Assembly (NCBI RefSeq): GCF_001921745.1
Contig: NZ_MRYA01000002.1
Coordinates: forward strand, 372,001 to 436,000
Direction: 5' to 3'
DNA from: Psychrobacter sp. Cmf 22.2
GTDB lineage: Bacteria > Pseudomonadota > Gammaproteobacteria > Pseudomonadales > Moraxellaceae
DNA: 64,000 nucleotides
A model generated the notes under the pieces. It was not told the origin of the DNA. It worked only from the letters and a program-made list of their open reading frames with translations, and made no database searches. How positions within the stretch are numbered: position 1 is the stretch's first letter; every line of letters begins with the position of its first letter. The position numbers and the translations under genes were made by a program. Positions 1 through 8,317 of this stretch are shown here, piece by piece.

Positions 1-2
1 TT

Positions 3-302
3 GGTGTTTCGGACAGTCAAATCATGCTCAGACATATCTTGCCTAATGCGTTGGCCTCAAGCTTGTCACAACTGCCGTTTATCCTAACCGCTAATATCAT
101 TGCTTTAACAGCGCTAGACTTCTTAGGGTATGGTTTACCGCCTGGGTCACCATCGCTTGGTGAGTTGATGGTGCAAGGGAAAAACAACCTCGATGCCCCT
201 TGGCTGGCCTTATCTGGATTTTTCAGCTTAACCTTTATTTTATCATTGCTCATCTTCGTTGGCGAAGCGCTGCGTGATGCCTTTGATCCGAGGCTCTCCT
301 GA
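3..302 (+). CDS. yejE: YejE-type ABC transporter permease, C-terminal part (cut by window start)
   Basis: Only the last hundred or so residues are present; the reading frame is open back to the window edge, so this is the end of a longer gene and the internal ATG at 24 is not its start. The segment has the end of the EAA-type coupling region (SDSQIMLRHILPNA), then hydrophobic membrane segments, the stretch GYGLPPGSPSLGEL and a terminal EALRDAFDPR. This pattern is typical of YejE, the inner-membrane permease of the YejABEF importer for peptides and microcin C. The stop codon lies one base before the start of the ATPase gene that follows, so the two are one operon. The family call is fairly sure; the substrate is inferred from the family. 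Confidence 0.85.
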   Translation, partial: GVSDSQIMLRHILPNALASSLSQLPFILTANIIALTALDFLGYGLPPGSPSLGELMVQGKNNLDAPWLALSGFFSLTFILSLLIFVGEALRDAFDPRLS

Positions 303-303
303 T

Positions 304-2001
304 ATGACAACTGATAAGATGATAAACGCCAATATGAAAACTGCTACTGAGCAAAACAACCGTTTAAACAACAGTCATAGCAACGTACAAAACAAACTCA
401 TGCTGATAGTGGATGAGCTTAGCATTGCTGTCACTTCTGGCGTGCCTTTAGTCGATAATTTATCCTATGAGCTACGGCAAGGACAAACCCTAGCCATCGT
501 TGGTGAGTCGGGTTCTGGTAAATCGATTGCCAGTCTTGCGCTGTTGGGCTTGTTATCAGACAGTTTGACCGTTACTGGTGAAGTGAAATTGGCCGATGAC
601 ACGGGTATGACGACATTGCCGATAAGCAATCAAAAAACACGTGATGCTGCGCTACGCTCTATCCGCGGTCAACGCATCGGCATGGTGTTTCAAGAGCCGA
701 TGACGGCGCTCAATCCACTACATACCGTCGCTAAGCAAATCGCCGAGTCGTTGCGTCTCAGCGGTGTATCCAAAAAGCACTGGCGAGAGAAAAGTATTGC
801 CTTGTTAGACGATGTCAATATTACTGAGCCTGCTGACAAGCTGAATCGCTATCCGCATGAGCTGTCTGGTGGTCAACGTCAGCGGGTAATGATTGCTATG
901 GCATTAGCGCAGCAGCCAGATATCTTGATCGCTGATGAGCCGACCACCGCGCTTGATGTCACCTTGCAACATGAGATTCTCACCCTGTTAGATGATCTCA
1001 AGCGTCAGCACAATATGGCAATGATATTAATCAGCCATGATCTCAATTTGGTTAGACGCTACAGCGATGAAGTCATCGTTATGCGTCAAGGGCACACTAT
1101 TGAACAAGGGCAAACCGCAGATGTGTTTAGTCAGCCTAAAGCGGACTATACCCGATCGCTTATCAAGCAAGACTTTGGGCAAGCGCTAAGTTCATTTAAT
1201 AATGCAAGTCAGCAACCAACCGTATTGCAGGTCAGCAACTTACAAGTACAGTTTCCGATTGAAAAAAGCTTGTTCGGCAGTACTAAACGCTGGTTCGATG
1301 CGGTAAAAAATGTCGATATGAACCTGCAAAAAGGGCAGGCACTCGGTATCGTTGGTGAGTCAGGCTCTGGGAAAACCACGATTGCCCTTGCGCTAAGTCA
1401 ATTACTCAGCAATCAAGCGCGTGTCGGTGGTCGGATACTGGTTAATGAACAAGATATTTCAGCATTGTCCAAGAGCGAGTTGCGTAAGTTCCGCTCGCAG
1501 ATTCAAATGGTATTTCAAGACCCTTTTGCCAGTATTAACCCGCGTATGACGGTCATGCAGATAGTTGAAGAAGGTCTATTAGTAAAAGGCGTGGGCAAAG
1601 TTGCTCGCCAGCAGGCAGTAATAGATAGTCTGGCGACCGTGCACCTGCCTGCTGAGTTTGCGCAGCGTTATCCGCATGAGCTATCGGGTGGGCAGCGTCA
1701 GCGGGTAGCACTTGCGCGCGCACTTATTATGAAGCCAAGTCTATTGATACTGGACGAACCAACGTCTGCACTTGATAGCACCACGCAAGTCACTGTGGTC
1801 AGCTTGCTACGTGAAATTCAGGAAAAACTGCAAATCAGTTACGTGTTTATCAGTCACGACCTAAAAGTCGTACGCGCATTATGCCAACATATTATGGTGC
1901 TAAAAGAAGGCATATGCATTGAGTCTGGACCTACCGAAGATGTTTTTGAAAATCCAAAGCATCGGTATGCAAAGCAGTTACTGCAGGCAAGCAAGATTTA
2001 G
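304..2001 (+). CDS. yejF: YejF-type ABC transporter ATP-binding protein (two ATPase domains)
   Basis: A 565-residue tandem ABC ATPase that should power the YejABEF peptide/microcin C importer from the cytoplasmic side. Each half has a Walker A motif (GESGSGKS near residue 67 and GESGSGKT in the second half), a Q-loop (VFQEPMTALNP, VFQDPFASINP), an ABC signature (ELSGGQRQR twice) and a Walker B (LIADEPTTALD, LILDEPTSALD) followed by the H-loop histidine (ISHDL). The ATG at 304 is chosen because GAGG at 290-293 sits ten bases upstream and because it follows the permease stop directly; an in-frame TTG at 259 inside the permease gene is unlikely. An Asn-rich N-terminal stretch of about 30 residues precedes the first domain and makes the protein slightly longer than E. 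coli YejF. Confidence 0.9.
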   Translation: MTTDKMINANMKTATEQNNRLNNSHSNVQNKLMLIVDELSIAVTSGVPLVDNLSYELRQGQTLAIVGESGSGKSIASLALLGLLSDSLTVTGEVKLADDTGMTTLPISNQKTRDAALRSIRGQRIGMVFQEPMTALNPLHTVAKQIAESLRLSGVSKKHWREKSIALLDDVNITEPADKLNRYPHELSGGQRQRVMIAMALAQQPDILIADEPTTALDVTLQHEILTLLDDLKRQHNMAMILISHDLNLVRRYSDEVIVMRQGHTIEQGQTADVFSQPKADYTRSLIKQDFGQALSSFNNASQQPTVLQVSNLQVQFPIEKSLFGSTKRWFDAVKNVDMNLQKGQALGIVGESGSGKTTIALALSQLLSNQARVGGRILVNEQDISALSKSELRKFRSQIQMVFQDPFASINPRMTVMQIVEEGLLVKGVGKVARQQAVIDSLATVHLPAEFAQRYPHELSGGQRQRVALARALIMKPSLLILDEPTSALDSTTQVTVVSLLREIQEKLQISYVFISHDLKVVRALCQHIMVLKEGICIESGPTEDVFENPKHRYAKQLLQASKI

Positions 2002-2207
2002 CATCAGTAGAATTAAAAACGTCAATTTAAAGCATTTTTTTTACATCGCTGCTGTGGCCTGTGGTCTTATATAGCCGTTTTAACGAGCATGGTTGGTTAG
2101 GTAAATAAGAACACATCAGTTCACAATAATAACTATATTTCAAGAAATACACTGTCACAATGATGCTAGACAGTAGTTAGTTATAATGTGATTAAAAGGA
2201 TTTTTTT

Positions 2208-3524
2208 ATGCCCTCAAAAAAACAAAACCCTATTACTAAATTAATAAATACCGATGGTTTGCAGCACGCAGGTTATCTGGCGGTTGCCAAGACTCGCGCC
2301 AAGGCACTAAAAGCCTTTTCTTATGTGGTACCTATTAGAAGGCCAATGTTATTCGTCGGTGAGACCTCTTGTGAGGATCTATGCGATATGCTTATCAGTG
2401 AAGGTAGTAGCAATGTATTTATTGTCACTGATGCGGTGCTTAACAAGCTTAGTATTTCTGCCAAAATCGCTGATTATCTAGATAGTAAAAACATCAGCTA
2501 TCATGTCTACGATGGCATCACGCCAGATCCTACTTTTACCGTCGTTGAAGAAGGTTTGAGCCAATCTATTGACGCTCAGTGCGACTCAATTATTGCCATC
2601 GGCGGTGGCTCGGTCATCGATGCAGCCAAAATGATCGCTATGGCACAGGGAAATAAATGCACACCGCAGCAGCTTATTGGTCTTTTTAAAGCGAAAAAAC
2701 CCTCTATGCCATTATACTGTGTGCCAACGACAGCTGGTACGGGTTCAGAAGCGACATTGGGAGCAGTCGTATCCGACGATAAGACCCATCAAAAGGCCTT
2801 GTCTATCGACCCGAAGATGGTGCCATTAGCTGCAGCCATTGATCCAACTATTATGCAAGGTATGCCAGCACATATCACCGCCGATACGGGTATAGACGTG
2901 TTGACACATGCCCTAGAGTCTTGGATGAGTGCCAATGCCAGCGTCGAGACCGACTATTATGCTGCCTCTGCGGTCAAATCCGTTATGGAGTATCTGTCAG
3001 TCGTATACAAAGATGGTGGCAATCTAAAAGCCCGTGAAGAGATGGGAATAGCGGCGCACTATGGCGGTATCGCTTTTAATAAAGCGGGTCTTGGTTATGT
3101 CCATGCTATCGCACATCAGCTAGGCGCATACTATAGTATTCCTCATGGTCGCGCCAATGCCATCGTCCTGCCTTATGTTCTCGATGTCAATCGACAAGCG
3201 TGCCAAAAAAGACTGGCGGAGCTGGCCAAAAAAACTGGCATGGTAAAGGACGGGCAAGCTGGCAATAGTGACGCTGAGATTGCCGATCATCTTATCGCGC
3301 AAGTACGAGAATTGATTGCCACTTTAAACATCAGTCCAACGGTCAAAGGTATGCAAAGTAGTGACTTTGATAGCATTGCGAAAGCTGCGGCTAAAGAAGT
3401 CAGTGACACCTATGCAGTTCCGACTTATCTGTCTAAGTCTGAGATTAAAGACATCTTAATAAAGATCAAGCAGGCCAGTGAGGATCGGATGAGCAAGAAT
3501 GAAAGTAACGACGAAGCTGCATAA
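2208..3524 (+). CDS. Iron-containing alcohol dehydrogenase
   Basis: A 438-residue group III (iron-dependent) alcohol dehydrogenase, expected to interconvert an alcohol and an aldehyde with NAD(P) in the cytoplasm. The nucleotide-binding region has IAIGGGSVIDAAK and PTTAGTGSEAT. The metal-binding half has DTGIDVLTHALESW and, further on, HAIAHQLGAYY and IPHGRANAIVLP, which carry the conserved Asp and His ligands of the family. The N-terminus is about 40 residues longer than in short members such as FucO or YiaY. AAAAGGA lies just upstream of the ATG. The gene stands alone, with about 200 bases before it and about 180 after, so the context gives no hint of the substrate. Confidence 0.88.
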   Translation: MPSKKQNPITKLINTDGLQHAGYLAVAKTRAKALKAFSYVVPIRRPMLFVGETSCEDLCDMLISEGSSNVFIVTDAVLNKLSISAKIADYLDSKNISYHVYDGITPDPTFTVVEEGLSQSIDAQCDSIIAIGGGSVIDAAKMIAMAQGNKCTPQQLIGLFKAKKPSMPLYCVPTTAGTGSEATLGAVVSDDKTHQKALSIDPKMVPLAAAIDPTIMQGMPAHITADTGIDVLTHALESWMSANASVETDYYAASAVKSVMEYLSVVYKDGGNLKAREEMGIAAHYGGIAFNKAGLGYVHAIAHQLGAYYSIPHGRANAIVLPYVLDVNRQACQKRLAELAKKTGMVKDGQAGNSDAEIADHLIAQVRELIATLNISPTVKGMQSSDFDSIAKAAAKEVSDTYAVPTYLSKSEIKDILIKIKQASEDRMSKNESNDEAA

Positions 3525-3701
3525 TAAAGTAAGCCTTAGTAAGACAAGGTATTACCAGTTTTGTGTATGAGGTGTTCTTAATTGGTTGAAAACTTATCAA
3601 AAGCCCTTCATATATAATGATACAGGAATCTTTTAGTATTGCTTATTTTGGGTGCTTTTTAAGGGTTCTATAATTTTATAACGTTACTGTTAGGAAATCT
3701 T

Positions 3702-4931
3702 ATGAATCGAAAATTAAAGACGAGCGCTGTGGTTATGGCTATCGCGGCAAGTAGCACTCTTTACGTTGGCTGCGCTTCTACTGAGAACACTGCTACTGTA
3801 AAAAACACGCCCATTGATAACCCTTATGCACCTACTGATCCAAATTTGGCAGTGGCTACTGTAGCTGGCGGCTGTTTTTGGTGTGTGGAAGCGGGTTATG
3901 AAAAGATACCTGGTGTGATTGAAGTAGTATCTGGTTATGCTGGTGGACAATCTACCAATCCAACTTACAGTACAGTATCAGCAGGAGGTACAGGTCATAC
4001 TGAGGCGGCTCAAGTGTACTATGATCCAACGAAAATCACTTACAATGGCATCGTGCAAGCCTTATGGCGAATTGCTGATCCTACCGATGATAAAGGTCAG
4101 TTTGTCGATCGCGGTACGCAGTATCGTCCAGCTATTTTTTACCAAAATGAGCAAGAAAAACAGATAGCCGAGTCGGCTAAGCAGTCGTTGCAAGCTTCGG
4201 GTGTTTATGACAAACCCGTCGTGATTGAAATTGTTCCTGCCAGCGATTTTTATCCGGCAGAAGAGTATCATCAAGATTATTATAAAAAAAATCCGTTACG
4301 TTATAAGGTCTATACCTTTAACTCTGGTCGTTACCAGTTTATAGAAAGCGTGTATGGTAAAGATTATGAGCTGGACTTTAGTCAGTTTAAGCCAACTTCT
4401 ACTAGTGTAGAGTTAGGAGTGGAAGATAGCGCATCGAAAGTGCTAACTTTAGAAGAGACAACAAAATTGGGCTTTAATCCAGATAATTTTGTCAAGCCCT
4501 CACAAGTTGAGCTAAAAAAGTCGCTGAGTAGCATTCAATATAAAGTCACGCAAAAAGATGATACTGAACGCGCCTTTGATAATGCTTATTGGGATAATAA
4601 AGAGCCTGGATTATATGTAGATGTAGTATCAGGTGAGCCATTATATTCTTCACGTGATAAGTACAAATCTGGCACAGGCTGGCCGAGCTTTACCCGTCCT
4701 TTGGATACAAGCTTCGTCATAGAAAAAGCAGATCGGGGTATATTTGGCACTCGTACCGAAATTCGTAGCCGCTATGCCGACTCACATGTCGGTCATGTCT
4801 TTGATGATGGTCCAGCACCTACAGGCAAACGCTATTGCATGAACTCAGCGGCATTGCGTTTTATTCCATTAGCGCAAATGAAAAAAGAGGGCTATGGTAA
4901 CTGGATTGATCAGGTCAAACCAGTTAGTTAA
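3702..4931 (+). CDS. msrAB: Bifunctional methionine sulfoxide reductase MsrA-MsrB, probable lipoprotein
   Basis: A 409-residue fusion that reduces both stereoisomers of methionine sulfoxide in oxidised proteins. An N-terminal signal ends in TLYVGC, so Cys24 may be lipidated although Tyr at -3 is unusual for a lipobox; the enzyme should then face the periplasm. MsrA follows ([13 protein letters not shown], catalytic Cys58 with a second Cys61). MsrB occupies the C-terminal part ([40 protein letters not shown] with catalytic Cys379). The zinc CxxC pairs of E. coli MsrB are absent, as in Neisseria PilB. The position of the usual recycling Cys (GCGWPSF) is Thr325, and only four Cys exist in the whole protein. 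No thioredoxin-like domain is fused at the N-terminus, unlike PilB. Confidence 0.9.
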   Translation: MNRKLKTSAVVMAIAASSTLYVGCASTENTATVKNTPIDNPYAPTDPNLAVATVAGGCFWCVEAGYEKIPGVIEVVSGYAGGQSTNPTYSTVSAGGTGHTEAAQVYYDPTKITYNGIVQALWRIADPTDDKGQFVDRGTQYRPAIFYQNEQEKQIAESAKQSLQASGVYDKPVVIEIVPASDFYPAEEYHQDYYKKNPLRYKVYTFNSGRYQFIESVYGKDYELDFSQFKPTSTSVELGVEDSASKVLTLEETTKLGFNPDNFVKPSQVELKKSLSSIQYKVTQKDDTERAFDNAYWDNKEPGLYVDVVSGEPLYSSRDKYKSGTGWPSFTRPLDTSFVIEKADRGIFGTRTEIRSRYADSHVGHVFDDGPAPTGKRYCMNSAALRFIPLAQMKKEGYGNWIDQVKPVS

Positions 4932-4952
4932 TGCCGTCTTATTAAATTTAAG

Positions 4953-4990
4953 AATCGCTCACTACTGTCTAAATAGCATAGTGAGCGATT
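4953..4990 (+). terminator. Stem-loop after msrAB
   Basis: A 12-bp perfect stem (AATCGCTCACTA paired with TAGTGAGCGATT) encloses a 14-base loop just after the msrAB stop. It lacks a clear T-run, so it may stabilise the 3' end or slow polymerase rather than be a full intrinsic terminator; the palindrome at 5067-5094 is the better terminator. Confidence 0.45.
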
Positions 4991-5066
4991 TGCGTCTGTG
5001 AGCGCTCAACGATTGCAGTATATCAACTACAGTGATGGCCTAAATTAGCACTATTGAAACTGGCAC

Positions 5067-5094
5067 AAAAAAGGATACTTAAGTATCCTTTTTT
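5067..5094. terminator. Bidirectional terminator between msrAB and folE
   Basis: A 28-base perfect palindrome, AAAAAAGGATACTT followed by its reverse complement, gives a hairpin flanked by A and T runs in both directions. It lies between two convergent genes and can end transcripts from both. Confidence 0.8.
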
Positions 5095-5109
5095 ATTGTC
5101 TATCAAAGA

Positions 5110-5721
5110 CTAGAAAGCTGGCTGACGCTTGGGCACCGCCCCTAAGAACTCATTACGTGCTTGATTATCGTGTACATATTCACCAAGCATCGCTGTACTA
5201 CGAGTGGTTGAATGCTGCTTACTGACACCGCGCATCATCATACACATGTGTGATGCATCCATCACTACTGCCACACCGCGGCAACCAGTTACATCCATAA
5301 TGGTTTGAGCCACTTGCTCACTTAAGTTTTCTTGAATTTGCAAACGACGGGCGAACATATCGACGATACGAGCAAACTTTGACAACCCTAATACGTGTCC
5401 ATTAGGCAAATAACCAATATGAGCGATACCGTGAAAAGGCAACATATGATGCTCACATAGCGAGTAAAATTCAATATTTTGTACCAATACTAGCTCACGG
5501 TTGGTCGATGGAAATACTGCATCGTTGACGACTTCATCTAAGCTTTGATGATAGCCTTCGGTCAGATGAGCAAAAGCCTTTGCTGCGCGTTCGGGAGTAT
5601 CTTCAAGACCAGGGCGCGCCAAATCTTCGCCTGTTGAACCAATCAACTGACGGTAAGATTCGATACTTTCTTGATGTTCTGAGATTATGGTTGGGGTGTT
5701 ACTCATAAGTTTGGCAGCCAT
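5110..5721 (-). CDS. folE: GTP cyclohydrolase I
   Basis: Converts GTP to 7,8-dihydroneopterin triphosphate, the first step of tetrahydrofolate synthesis, in the cytoplasm as a large oligomer. The 203-residue sequence has the zinc and active-site motif [10 protein letters not shown], then [13 protein letters not shown], the family signature [15 protein letters not shown] and the second metal Cys in [10 protein letters not shown], ending with [10 protein letters not shown]. Length fits short bacterial FolE enzymes. Two starts are possible: ATG at 5721 and ATG at 5706 (MSNTPTII); neither has a strong ribosome binding site, though GGATGG lies upstream of the second. It is divergent from fabI, with about 330 bases between, and convergent with msrAB. 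Confidence 0.93.
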   Translation of the reverse strand: MAAKLMSNTPTIISEHQESIESYRQLIGSTGEDLARPGLEDTPERAAKAFAHLTEGYHQSLDEVVNDAVFPSTNRELVLVQNIEFYSLCEHHMLPFHGIAHIGYLPNGHVLGLSKFARIVDMFARRLQIQENLSEQVAQTIMDVTGCRGVAVVMDASHMCMMMRGVSKQHSTTRSTAMLGEYVHDNQARNEFLGAVPKRQPAF

Positions 5722-5932
5722 CCAAAATGTAGGTGTAGCTTAACGCTAAATCCTTGGTCATAAACAACCGTTATAAAGGATTTTTATAAAAATGTGCAAG
5801 CTGGGAAGGGCTACGATTATACTTGAAATCGGTGCAACTTCATACCGCTATAGACAATGCTAAACTGCTTAATAAATGAGAGCAAATATAAAGCGATAAT
5901 AGTTTACGACTGTTTACTTATTTTGAATCGTG

Positions 5933-5938
5933 TATAAT
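5933..5938 (+). promoter_or_regulatory. Probable -10 element for fabI in the folE-fabI gap
   Basis: A perfect TATAAT preceded directly by TG lies about 110 bases before the fabI start. No consensus -35 is seen at the right distance. The rest of the folE-fabI gap (5722-6049) shows no other gene or repeat. Confidence 0.4.
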
Positions 5939-6049
5939 GAGTCATCTTTTTACAATGACATTTGCTACTTCTTTTATTGTAGCGTCAATGATTGGCTGAA
6001 TCACTTTACCTTAACTTTCATCATTTTAATTTATTAACAAGGAAATATT

Positions 6050-6859
6050 ATGCTACTGCAAGGACAACGTTTCGTCGTAACTGGCATTGCAAGCAAACTA
6101 TCTATCGCATGGGCTATCGCTGAGGCATTGCACCGCGAAGGCGCCTCATTGATCCTAACATATCCAAACGACAAGATTAAAAAGCGCGTCGATATGGCAG
6201 CTGAGCAGTTTGAAGCTGATTTAGTGCTTGAATGCGATGTGGCATCTGACGAATCTATTGCTGCTTGTTTTGAGCAAGTGAGTAATCATTGGGGCGATGG
6301 TATCAATGGCGTGGTCCATGCGATTGGTTTTGCACCAATGGATCAGCTGGATGGTGATTTTGTTAGCGCCACTACTCGTGAAGGCAGTCATATTGCTCAT
6401 GATATCTCAAGCTATAGCTTTGTTGCGTTGGCTAAAGCCGCTCGCGAATTGCTGGCTATGCGTCACGGTTCTATGTTGACCTTGACTTATGAAGGCAGTA
6501 TTTCAGTCCTGCCTAACTACAATGTCATGGGTATGGCAAAAGCAAGCTTGGAAGCCAGTGTACGCTACCTTGCTACTTCTATGGGCGGTGAAGGTATCCG
6601 TGTTAACGCCATCTCAGCAGGTCCTATTCGCACCCTTGCAGCCAGCGGCATCAAATCCTTTCGTAAAATGCTTGATATCAGTGAAAAAATCGCACCGCTA
6701 CAGCGCAATATCAATCAGATGGAAGTCGGTAATGCAGCACTATTTTTGCTTTCGCCTTGGGCATCTGGTATTACCGGTGAGATTATGTTTGTTGATGCAG
6801 GCTTCAACACGGTTGCTATTAGTGAGCAGTTAATGATGCTTGATGAAGAACCAAAATAA
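6050..6859 (+). CDS. fabI: Enoyl-[acyl-carrier-protein] reductase, NADH-dependent
   Basis: Catalyses the last reduction in each round of type II fatty-acid elongation, turning trans-2-enoyl-ACP into acyl-ACP in the cytoplasm. The 269-residue short-chain dehydrogenase-like fold has the divergent FabI nucleotide motif ([13 protein letters not shown]), VVHAIGFAP, and the FabI active-site spacing Tyr147, Tyr157-x6-Lys164 (YNVMGMAK), then [15 protein letters not shown]. This is the enzyme class hit by triclosan and diazaborines, and nothing in the visible active site looks altered. AAGGAAAT precedes the ATG. The gene is monocistronic, with a -10 box upstream and a strong terminator downstream. Confidence 0.95.
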   Translation: MLLQGQRFVVTGIASKLSIAWAIAEALHREGASLILTYPNDKIKKRVDMAAEQFEADLVLECDVASDESIAACFEQVSNHWGDGINGVVHAIGFAPMDQLDGDFVSATTREGSHIAHDISSYSFVALAKAARELLAMRHGSMLTLTYEGSISVLPNYNVMGMAKASLEASVRYLATSMGGEGIRVNAISAGPIRTLAASGIKSFRKMLDISEKIAPLQRNINQMEVGNAALFLLSPWASGITGEIMFVDAGFNTVAISEQLMMLDEEPK

Positions 6860-6898
6860 CTGTGTTTAACCACAGATTCTATAGTTTGTAATATATTG

Positions 6899-6924
6899 AA
6901 GACAGCCCATTGGCTGTCTTTTTT
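6899..6924 (+). terminator. Terminator of fabI
   Basis: AAGACAGCC and GGCTGTCTT form a 9-bp stem with a 4-base loop, followed by a T-run: a classic intrinsic terminator. Confidence 0.85.
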
Positions 6925-6969
6925 GGTTATACTGTTACCTTTTTGAGGACAAGCCTTTAGGCTATAGAC

Positions 6970-7647
6970 ATGATAACCAAACTACCAAAGTGGATACTGT
7001 GGGGCGGGGCGGTACTAGCGTTTAGTGCTGGTTGTGTTAACACCGCAGCACTCATGGGTTTTGCCAGATTATCTGTCTCGCATGTCACAGGCAACGTCAG
7101 CTTGTTTGCAGCAGCTATTGCTTATTTAGACGCTCGTAGCATCTTATATATTGGTGCGCTATTACTGTCCTTTTTGGCAGGCGCAATACTGAGCGGTTTC
7201 GTGATTGGTCAGACTTCTTTGAAATTAGGTAGACGTTATGGGCGTGCCCTATATATTGAAGCGGCGTTACTATTACTTAGTTACTGGTTATACCAACAGC
7301 ATGATTATTTAGGGCAGTTGACTGCGGCAATGGCTTGTGGATTACAAAACGCGATGGTAGCGACTTATAGTGGCGCCGTCATTCGTACCACACATTTGAC
7401 AGGCTTGACATCAGATATGGGGGCAGCGATTGGCAACTGGCTAGCGGGACGATCAATTAGCAAGCCTACGCTAGGGTTTCAGGCCATCATTTGGTATTGC
7501 TTTTGTGGTGGCAGCGTTGTAGGAGCATTGTTATATGCTAGCGTTGGTTATGGTGCGCTATTATTACCGATAAGTATTGTTTTGATAGCTGCAATTGTCT
7601 ATAACCGTGCTTCGGATCGTCTGCCCGAAAGGAGAGACTCGATATAA
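6970..7647 (+). CDS. DUF1275 family membrane protein (YoaK-like)
   Basis: A 225-residue hydrophobic protein with about six membrane segments. The N-terminal block AGCVNTAALMGFARLSVSHVTGN and the later AMACGLQNAMVATYSG, RTTHLTGLTSDMG are the conserved parts of the DUF1275/YoaK family, whose molecular function is not established; a small-solute carrier role has been suggested. The ATG at 6970 directly follows a short spacer after TTAGG. It sits alone between the fabI terminator and the small acidic gene on the other strand, so the context adds nothing. A weak hairpin (7652-7680, GGTGTCTA with TAGACGCC) follows the stop. Confidence 0.85.
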   Translation: MITKLPKWILWGGAVLAFSAGCVNTAALMGFARLSVSHVTGNVSLFAAAIAYLDARSILYIGALLLSFLAGAILSGFVIGQTSLKLGRRYGRALYIEAALLLLSYWLYQQHDYLGQLTAAMACGLQNAMVATYSGAVIRTTHLTGLTSDMGAAIGNWLAGRSISKPTLGFQAIIWYCFCGGSVVGALLYASVGYGALLLPISIVLIAAIVYNRASDRLPERRDSI

Positions 7648-7735
7648 TAAAGGTGTCTACCGAATCAATCGATAGACGCCATTGTCTATGCTTATAAATG
7701 AAATAAGGTCGCTATAAAAACTACAGACTCAGCTC

Positions 7736-7900
7736 TTATTGTTCTTTATCTTCTTCATGATCTTCATGCTCATGCAAACCTTGCATCATATCGAGCGCGC
7801 AATCATCAGTACGCTGCTGATCTTCTTTATCAAGACCATCTTGATTGATATCTTTTGGTGCCATTTTAGTGGTTGCGTCGGCTTTTTCACGATTGGCCAT
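7736..7900 (-). CDS. Small acidic, His-rich protein of unknown function (54 residues)
   Basis: I do not recognise this gene. It is supported by a strong ribosome binding site (CAGGAG, six bases before the ATG at 7900), an uninterrupted frame and a gene-like composition: MANREKADATTKMAPKDI, an NQDGLDKED stretch with an EF-hand-like Asp/Asn pattern, a single Cys, and the acidic, His-rich tail LHEHEDHEEDKEQ. No signal peptide or membrane segment is seen, so it should be cytoplasmic and soluble. The tail could bind divalent metal, which is inference only. A longer frame on the opposite strand over the same bases is hydrophobic, has no ribosome binding site and is taken as a shadow. Confidence 0.65.
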   Translation of the reverse strand: MANREKADATTKMAPKDINQDGLDKEDQQRTDDCALDMMQGLHEHEDHEEDKEQ

Positions 7901-8317
7901 GGGATACTCCTGATTGCCTTAATGTCTTGTAGTACAACTATCAATACTACGATGACATTTTATAAAAGTTACTAATATCACTTAATTTATATCATTTATA
8001 TGTATATGAGTCATATTAATCTACTCATTTAGTATGAGTAATCTTTGATTGCTTGTACAGCGTTAGACTGAACCAATTTGGTGACGATGTGTAACGCTAA
8101 ATAAGGGAAAGATATAAAGATTATTGGTAGTCAAAAAAGTAATCAATGTATCTTACAGACAAAGATTTTTATAATCATAAGAAAAATACTGTCAGACCAA
8201 ACTCTGTTATGATAGCCACGTATTTTTAGCGGTGCTACAAAAATGTAACCAGCTATCAAAGTACGCTTTTATTTTTACAACTTTCAATAATGTCTCTGGG
8301 CGCAATAAGGACACTCT
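7901..8317. other. Intergenic promoter region with two palindromes
   Basis: No gene is seen in these 417 bases. They separate the small acidic gene and the divergent SLC13 transporter gene and must hold both promoters. A 13-base palindrome ATATGAGTCATAT lies at 8004-8016 and a 7-bp inverted repeat TACTCAT/ATGAGTA with a 5-base spacer at 8022-8040; both share an ATGAGT core and could be regulator sites. Confidence 0.45.

Noticed and set aside
7739..7975. Plus-strand hydrophobic frame of 78 codons
   Set aside because: It is the complement of the small acidic minus-strand gene, which has a strong ribosome binding site; the plus frame has none.
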